A stretch of DNA of 9,783 nt from Methanobacteriota archaeon (GTDB taxonomy: Archaea > Methanobacteriota > Methanobacteria > Methanobacteriales > Methanobacteriaceae). Each line of letters starts with the position of its first letter. The stretch's first letter is position 1. The notes under the pieces are model-generated. The model saw only the letters and a list, made by a program, of their open reading frames with translations, ran no database searches and had not been told where the DNA came from. The position numbers were made by a program, and so were the translations under genes. The stretch lies in the NCBI GenBank assembly GCA_023434825.1, contig JAEYSH010000006.1, positions 1 to 9,783 of the forward strand. The letters run 5' to 3'. Of the stretch, positions 6,001 to 9,783 are shown piece after piece.

Positions 6001-6771
6001 TTGGTGGGAGATTTGTCTAATATTGGAAGGAGGGAATTAAAAAAAGTAGAAAGACGAGATAATATATTAACAGCTGCGGAAAAATTGTTTTTCGCTAACG
6101 GTTATGATAATGTTTCTTTAAATGAAATTGCTAAAGAGGCAGATTTGGGAAGATCTACGGTTTATCTTTATTTTGAAAATAAAGAAGAATTATTCTTTGC
6201 TATTGTTCTTAAAGGAACCAAAATTTTACATGAATTGATAATAGAAGAAACTGATAAAGTAGAAACCAGTTTTTCAAAACTTACAGCTTTTAGAAAGGCA
6301 TATTATATTTTTGCAAAAGAATATCCAGAACATCTTAAAGCATATAATTATTTACTTTCAGGGAGATTTAATTTAGCCAAGATTGAGAATAGAGAAGATA
6401 GATTAGATTCTATAGTTGATGGTAAAAATAATCGGGAATTTAAAAAGGAAATAGATGAAATACGAATTTCTAATTCTCCAATAGCTAAATTTACAACCAG
6501 TGAATATTTAAATGAAATCCTTTTTTTGCGCCGTGAAATGTTAAATACATTGTGTAAATCTATAGATTTAGGAAAAACAGAGGGTATTATCCGACCAGAC
6601 GTAAATTCCGTTGAAGCAACAGTTTTACTAACATTAATTGCTAATAGTATTGATAATTTGCCTCCTGATCTTAGAGACTTACTTGAAAGCCAGAAAATTA
6701 ATCATGAGAAATTTTTAGTCGATGTTGGAGATTTCATTGGGTATATGGTTAGTAATAGGAATAATAAATAA
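6001..6771 (+). CDS. TetR/AcrR-family transcriptional regulator
   Basis: A DNA-binding repressor-type protein. The N-terminal TetR domain is typical: RRDNILTAAEKLFFANGYDNVSL then the helix-turn-helix NEIAKEADLGRSTVYLYFENKEELF (41-65). The ligand-binding half is longer than usual, 256 residues against about 190-220 for most members. A charged, gly/asn-containing segment at about 122-168 looks like an insertion. There is no ATG near the N-terminus. TTG at 6001 gives the longest frame but abuts AGGA (5997-6000). GTG at 6004 and TTG at 6013, the latter preceded by GGTGG (6003-6007), are alternatives, so the first four residues are uncertain. The next gene on the same strand, a methyltransferase, has tandem palindromes in its promoter that are the obvious candidate operators. 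The ligand is unknown. Confidence 0.88.
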   Translation: MVGDLSNIGRRELKKVERRDNILTAAEKLFFANGYDNVSLNEIAKEADLGRSTVYLYFENKEELFFAIVLKGTKILHELIIEETDKVETSFSKLTAFRKAYYIFAKEYPEHLKAYNYLLSGRFNLAKIENREDRLDSIVDGKNNREFKKEIDEIRISNSPIAKFTTSEYLNEILFLRREMLNTLCKSIDLGKTEGIIRPDVNSVEATVLLTLIANSIDNLPPDLRDLLESQKINHEKFLVDVGDFIGYMVSNRNNK

Positions 6772-6786
6772 TTATTTTTGATTTTA

Positions 6787-6854
6787 TATGCTAAAATCCA
6801 TATTTTGCTAATTATATGTAATTTATAGCATAATAAATGAATTTGACTTTTTTT
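6787..6854 (+). terminator. Weak hairpin and T-run after the TetR gene
   Basis: TATGCTA (6787-6793) and TAGCATA (6826-6832) form an inverted repeat shortly after the TetR stop. A run of seven T follows at 6848-6854. Together they could end the regulator transcript before the methyltransferase promoter. Only seven pairs with a 32-nt loop, so the T-run is the stronger part of the argument. Confidence 0.3.
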
Positions 6855-6873
6855 ATGAATTATTTTACAAAAC

Positions 6874-6881
6874 TTTATATA
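6874..6881 (+). promoter_or_regulatory. TATA box of the methyltransferase gene
   Basis: TTTATATA, a consensus archaeal box A, lies about 57 bp before the start codon. Initiation is predicted near 6901-6905. That places the first palindrome between box A and the start site and the second on or just after the start site. Confidence 0.65.
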
Positions 6882-6904
6882 ATTAATGACACCATGTCAT
6901 TAAT
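6882..6904. promoter_or_regulatory. Operator-like palindrome 1 (probable TetR site)
   Basis: Arms ATTAATGACA (6882-6891) and TGTCATTAAT (6895-6904) are perfect reverse complements, 10 bp each, separated by CCA. The total of 23 bp with a 3-bp spacer is typical of a TetR-dimer operator. It abuts the TATA box. Assignment to the upstream TetR protein is an inference from proximity. Confidence 0.75.
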
Positions 6905-6917
6905 GACAACACGTCAT
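6903..6917. promoter_or_regulatory. Operator-like palindrome 2
   Basis: ATGACAACACGTCAT matches the core of palindrome 1 (ATGACACCATGTCAT, 6886-6900) at 13 of 15 bases. It keeps ATGAC/GTCAT arms around a 5-bp centre. The centres are 17 bp apart, so two dimers could bind on different but adjacent faces of the helix. It overlaps the expected transcription start. Confidence 0.65.
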
Positions 6918-6933
6918 AATGTAGGAGTGTTAA

Positions 6934-7827
6934 ATGATGAAAAATAAAGTAAATCGAGAAAGTCCAAGTAAAATGGCTGAAGGAATAGCTATGCAGAGAT
7001 TTGCAGAATCTTCTAAAAGTGAAAACGAACGTATATGTTATGATCCTTATGCAATTCATTTTATTAGTCCAGAAATAATAGAATTTGGAATGAAATATCC
7101 AGAAGAAGCAAAGGCCAAAATAGAAATGACAGAAAAGCTTTTTCCGGGGCTTAGTAGCTCAATAATAGCTAGAGTCAGATATTTTGATGATTTCATCCGA
7201 AAATCAATCAATGAAGGTCTGGAACAGTTAGTTATACTTGGGGCGGGTTATGATACACGAACATATAGGATTGATGAATTAAATAACATTAAAGTCTTTG
7301 AAGTTGATCATCCTAATACTCAAAGCTTTAAAATCGAAAAAATCAAGGAAATATTCGATTTTACTCATGATAATGTTATTTATGTGTCGATTGATTTTGA
7401 AACAGAAACTTTAAGTCAAAAATTATTTGATTATGGTTATGATGGGTCTAAAAAGACTTTATTTATTTTAGAGGGGCTTATTATGTATATTCCACCTGAT
7501 GTTGTTTCTGAAATTCTTTCATTTATTGTTGAAAATTCTGGTAAAGGAAGTGCAGTTCTTTTTGATTATTATCCTGAATCAGTTGTAGATGGAACTTGTA
7601 AACTAGAAGTAGGGATTAATATCCGAAATCATCTTATTCAATTAGGAGAACCCCTTCAATTTGGAATCAAAGAAGATGAAATAGAGAATTTTCTTATACA
7701 ATTTGGGTTTTTAGAAATTAAAAATATAACCAGTGAAGATTATAAAAAAGCATATTTCCATGGAAAAAATGAAAACAGAGATGTTTGTGAACTTTTGTAT
7801 TTTGCGCATGCAGTTATTGAAAATTAG
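6934..7827 (+). CDS. SAM-dependent methyltransferase, TIGR00027 / leucine carboxyl methyltransferase type
   Basis: A 297-residue cytosolic class I methyltransferase. The family signature is clear: ARVRYFDDFI (79-88, the Arg-containing helix before the core), SAM-binding motif I ILGAGYDTRTYR (101-112), acidic EVDHP (123-127, ribose contact), and EGLIMYIPP (180-188, motif IV region). The family includes mycobacterial Omt-like proteins and eukaryotic LCMT/PPM1, which methylate carboxyl or hydroxyl groups. The substrate here cannot be read from sequence. The start uses the first of two adjacent ATGs (6934, 6937), behind AGGAG (6923-6927). The promoter holds two palindromes next to a TATA box and a TetR gene lies just upstream, so induction by a small molecule is likely. 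A 9-bp inverted repeat covers the stop codon. Confidence 0.9.
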   Translation: MMKNKVNRESPSKMAEGIAMQRFAESSKSENERICYDPYAIHFISPEIIEFGMKYPEEAKAKIEMTEKLFPGLSSSIIARVRYFDDFIRKSINEGLEQLVILGAGYDTRTYRIDELNNIKVFEVDHPNTQSFKIEKIKEIFDFTHDNVIYVSIDFETETLSQKLFDYGYDGSKKTLFILEGLIMYIPPDVVSEILSFIVENSGKGSAVLFDYYPESVVDGTCKLEVGINIRNHLIQLGEPLQFGIKEDEIENFLIQFGFLEIKNITSEDYKKAYFHGKNENRDVCELLYFAHAVIEN

Positions 7828-7836
7828 AATTTTCAA
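7817..7836. terminator. Hairpin at the methyltransferase stop, convergent with DUF998 gene
   Basis: TTGAAAATT (7817-7825) and AATTTTCAA (7828-7836) form a perfect 9-bp inverted repeat with a 2-base centre, spanning the stop codon. It lies 15 bp from the 3' end of the opposing gene and could help end transcription in either direction. The tight loop makes cruciform or hairpin formation doubtful. Confidence 0.35.
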
Positions 7837-7851
7837 AAATGATTTTAGTAA

Positions 7852-8463
7852 TTATTTTTTCTTTAAAATTAAATAAGAAAATACAATTACCCAAAGCATG
7901 AATGCAAAGATGGTAATCCGCTCAAAAAGACCTCCATAAGCAGAGTTATTTGCTACATTGATTGCTGCAGCTCCTCCTGAAAGTAAAATAATCACAAAGG
8001 ATAGAAATGAATAAATGGAAAATGATTTCATTTCTTTAACTTTCCAGAAGTTTATTCCAATTAATAGAACTGAAATAAGGGTTAAAAGTGAGGAGATTCC
8101 TGCAATTGCAATGTGCATTGTACCCTGGAATGTAACGGCAACGTTTCTTGGATCTTGGGGGAAGAAGAGAAGCAATAGGCCCAGAAAACCAATTATTGCA
8201 AGCATACAGGTAGCAGATTTATACTTTTTACTTTTAGCTATTTCATTATCCATAAATGCCCCAATACCAAAAACGAGAATTGAAAAATTGTAAATACCAA
8301 ACAGGATACTAATTAAAATTAAATTTGGCGCATTTGTTACAGCTAATTCGCTTATTGTATTGTAAAGAAAACTATAATCACTACGGAGCATTCCTCCGAT
8401 AATTACGGCTAAAATATATATTATGGGCCCAATAAAACCAAAAACAGGATAAAACTTTTTCAT
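7852..8463 (-). CDS. DUF998 family integral membrane protein
   Basis: A 203-residue polytopic membrane protein of the DUF998 family, function unknown. About six hydrophobic helices are seen (roughly 6-25, 47-69, 84-102, 113-137, 147-168, 182-200). Family landmarks are YNTISELAV (34-42) after TM1, FPQDP (101-105) at the end of TM3, H117 in TM4 and GLFERIT (178-184) before TM6. The C-terminus KKK suggests a cytoplasmic end. No Shine-Dalgarno precedes the ATG; a TATA-like region at about 8487-8498 lies close enough that the mRNA may be leaderless. It diverges from metE and converges on the methyltransferase. DUF998 genes often sit beside TetR or stress-related genes, but no operator is seen at this promoter. 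Confidence 0.85.
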   Translation of the reverse strand: MKKFYPVFGFIGPIIYILAVIIGGMLRSDYSFLYNTISELAVTNAPNLILISILFGIYNFSILVFGIGAFMDNEIAKSKKYKSATCMLAIIGFLGLLLLFFPQDPRNVAVTFQGTMHIAIAGISSLLTLISVLLIGINFWKVKEMKSFSIYSFLSFVIILLSGGAAAINVANNSAYGGLFERITIFAFMLWVIVFSYLILKKK

Positions 8464-8558
8464 AGATTAATTAATATAATTTAATTGTATTATAATTATT
8501 GATGAAGAATAACATAGATAAATCAATTTTAAAAACAGGTAATCAGTAGAGGTCAAAT
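8464..8558. promoter_or_regulatory. Divergent promoter region DUF998 / metE
   Basis: This 95-bp AT-rich spacer must hold both promoters. TATTATAATT-like sequence at 8488-8497 is nearly symmetrical and could serve either direction: leaderless for the DUF998 gene, or with a leader of about 40 nt for metE. The metE Shine-Dalgarno GAGGT is at 8549-8553. No palindrome like the 6883-6917 operators occurs here. Confidence 0.4.
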
Positions 8559-9515
8559 ATGTTAACAACAGTTGTAGGAAGTTATCCATCTTTACCAAGA
8601 GGACCATCATCATTTTCTCAAAAAATTTCAGGTGTTTTGGGGACTTATGATGAATATAAACCAGCAATAGAGCTTGCAGTCCGTGATCAAATTGAAGCAG
8701 GGATAGATATAATATCTGATGGCCAGGTAAGGGCAGGAATGGTTGAAATTTTTGCAAAAGCTATTCCGGGTATGGCAGTTGAAGAAAATACTTCTAAAAT
8801 CACTGGGAAAATCATGCCTGCTTATAGTGAAATATCTGCTGGCGACCTTAAATATGCAATAAATGTTTCAAAGAGCATTTCTAAAGAATTTAACTCTAAT
8901 GGAAAAAAGAAACTTGAAGAAGGGATTAAAGGAGTAAAGGGGATAATAACGGGTCCCTCTACTTTAGTTTTTTCATCACGCCTTGAAGGATTTTATAATA
9001 AAAAAGAAGATGCAATTATTGATTTAGCACATGCTTTAAAGAAAGAAGCGGAATTTTTAGAGGATGCGGGAGCTATTTGTATTCAGATTGATGAACCGTT
9101 TATATCTACTGGCGTTGTGGATGTTAAAATTGCTAAAAAGGCAGTGGAAATTATAACTAAAGATTTAAGTGTCCCTAAAGCTTTACATGTCTGCGGTGAT
9201 GTAGGGAATGTATTTGGTGACATTTTAAAATTTAAAGTTGACGTATTAGATTTTGAATTTGCAGGAATTCCTCAAAACGTTAATTTACTTGAAAATCATG
9301 ATTTAAATGGTAAAAAAATAGGATTTGGATGTTTAGATACAAAAACTGATAACATTGAAACTAAAGAAGAAGTAGAAGGATTAATTAAAAAAGGAATTGA
9401 TTTAATAGGTGCTGAAAATATGATTGCAGACCCTGATTGTGGAATGAGAATGAGATCAAGAGATGCAGCATTTTCTAAGCTTAAGTCGATGACACTTGCA
9501 GTAAAAAATCTTTGA
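8559..9515 (+). CDS. metE: Archaeal methionine synthase (MetE catalytic domain, corrinoid-linked)
   Basis: This enzyme makes methionine by methylating homocysteine. The 318 residues correspond to the C-terminal catalytic half of bacterial MetE, as in methanogens, where the methyl donor is a methylated corrinoid instead of a polyglutamyl folate. The zinc site is complete: H210 and C212 (LHVCGD), E233 (DFEFAG) and C294 (DPDCGMR). Their spacings (2, 21, 61) nearly equal those of E. coli His641, Cys643, Glu665 and Cys726 (2, 22, 61; recalled numbers). The N-terminal VGSYP and SDGQVR stretches and IQIDEP (175-180) are also family landmarks. Shine-Dalgarno GAGGT (8549-8553) sits 5 nt before the ATG. 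A structured repeat and a probable thymidylate synthase gene follow on the same strand. Cytosolic. Confidence 0.92.
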   Translation: MLTTVVGSYPSLPRGPSSFSQKISGVLGTYDEYKPAIELAVRDQIEAGIDIISDGQVRAGMVEIFAKAIPGMAVEENTSKITGKIMPAYSEISAGDLKYAINVSKSISKEFNSNGKKKLEEGIKGVKGIITGPSTLVFSSRLEGFYNKKEDAIIDLAHALKKEAEFLEDAGAICIQIDEPFISTGVVDVKIAKKAVEIITKDLSVPKALHVCGDVGNVFGDILKFKVDVLDFEFAGIPQNVNLLENHDLNGKKIGFGCLDTKTDNIETKEEVEGLIKKGIDLIGAENMIADPDCGMRMRSRDAAFSKLKSMTLAVKNL

Positions 9516-9523
9516 TTTTTTAT

Positions 9524-9651
9524 GCCACAAAAACAAAGCTAGCAAAACTTTCGAAAATTTTCAATTTTCGATGCGTAGAAAATGAGTAACATTTTTCTAT
9601 AGCTTCGTTTCGCGCTCCAAAATTCTTTGAATTTTGAGAGTTTTTGGTGGC
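9524..9651. repeat. Nested inverted-repeat element (128 bp), possible dispersed intergenic repeat
   Basis: The ends are near-perfect inverted repeats: GCCACAAAAAC (9524-9534) and GTTTTTGGTGGC (9640-9651), with one bulged base. Inside are three hairpins: TCGAAAATT/AATTTTCGA (9551-9559, 9563-9571), TAGAAAATG/CATTTTTCTA (9576-9584, 9590-9599; one bulge), and CAAAATTC/GAATTTTG (9618-9625, 9629-9636). An alternative long-range pairing also exists: AAACAAAGCTA (9531-9541) with TAGCTTCGTTT (9600-9610), 10 of 11 positions. It carries no ORF. The look is that of a REP/MITE-like intergenic repeat or a branched structured RNA. Whether it is repeated elsewhere cannot be known from this window. Confidence 0.7.
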
Positions 9652-9697
9652 GGTTAAAAGTTTATAATTGTAATTTAAATTAAAAGAGGCGGCATAA

Positions 9698-9783
9698 ATG
9701 GCATTTCAACTTGAAGTCGAAGAAATAGCAGATGGCTGGGAAGCACTTGTAAGGAAAATCATGGCAGAAGGAAAGGAAATACG
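9698..9783 (+). CDS. 5' end of a gene, probably thymidylate synthase (ThyA-like)
   Basis: Only 28 codons are present before the window ends (MAFQLEVEEIADGWEALVRK, then IMAEGKEI). A Shine-Dalgarno AGAGG (9685-9689) lies 8 nt upstream, so the start is sound. The pattern of an acidic strand followed by a 'WexLVrkIm.eGkei' helix is what I recall at the N-terminus of archaeal thymidylate synthases, which make dTMP from dUMP. In Methanothermobacter I recall metE (MTH775) next to the thymidylate synthase gene (MTH774). With so few residues this rests mainly on remembered gene order and should be treated as provisional. Confidence 0.5.
   Translation, partial: MAFQLEVEEIADGWEALVRKIMAEGKEI

Noticed and set aside
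6028..6033. AGGAGG as the ribosome binding site of a shorter TetR protein.
   Set aside because: No in-frame ATG, GTG or TTG follows at a usable distance, and a later start would remove the DNA-binding domain.
8015..8293. Plus-strand open frame inside the DUF998 gene.
   Set aside because: Antisense to a clear membrane protein; no Shine-Dalgarno and no domain.
8464..8558. Possible cobalamin or SAM riboswitch upstream of metE.
   Set aside because: The leader is too short and too AT-rich, with none of the conserved GC-rich elements.
1..9783. CRISPR array, tRNA, insertion sequence or phage remnants.
   Set aside because: No regularly spaced repeats, no cloverleaf-type sequence, no transposase or integrase motif in any frame; the only repeat-like structure is the 128-bp element at 9524-9651.

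Overview
The window is AT-rich archaeal DNA and very probably comes from a Methanobacterium-like member of the Methanobacteriales. The evidence is a 410-residue proteasome-activating nucleotidase, a short archaeal-type MetE (catalytic half only), a UPF0280 protein, a ferritin-like DPSL protein with a cysteine pair, T-tract terminators, Shine-Dalgarno sites complementary to an archaeal 16S tail, and a box C/D guide RNA. The genus is an inference. I see no CRISPR array, rRNA, tRNA, transposase or phage gene.

Layout. (1) 1-1440: the gene for the PAN ATPase, which unfolds substrates for the 20S proteasome, followed by a well-formed box C/D sRNA (1361-1416). Its D guide can pair with the A-loop of 23S rRNA. 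(2) 1612-3653: three metal-handling genes: a ZIP-family transporter, a Dps-like ferritin and, convergently, an MntP-type manganese exporter. (3) 3754-5199: a small PUA/ASCH-like protein, convergent with a UPF0280 (ApbE-related) gene, which is preceded on the same strand by a short unknown ORF with a problematic 5' end. (4) 5372-8463: an accessory-looking block with a membrane PH-domain protein, a TetR-family regulator, a SAM-dependent methyltransferase of the TIGR00027/leucine carboxyl methyltransferase type, and a convergent DUF998 membrane protein. The methyltransferase promoter carries two operator-like palindromes just downstream of its TATA box. (5) 8559-9783: archaeal methionine synthase, a 128-bp nested inverted-repeat element, and the start of a gene that is probably thymidylate synthase.

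How parts may work together. The ZIP, DPSL and MntP genes would cover metal uptake, iron/peroxide detoxification and manganese export, although they are separate transcription units with no shared operator that I can see. The TetR and methyltransferase genes look like a regulator/target pair: the regulator ends 162 bp before the methyltransferase start, and the tandem palindromes sit where bound protein would block transcription initiation. MetE and the probable ThyA belong to methionine and one-carbon/nucleotide metabolism.

Most worth following up are the tandem operators (6883-6917), the guide RNA (1361-1416), the 128-bp structured repeat (9524-9651), and the ATG-TGA-headed open frame in front of the small ORF (4999-5262). 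I found no clear evidence of an entirely new system such as a defence island.
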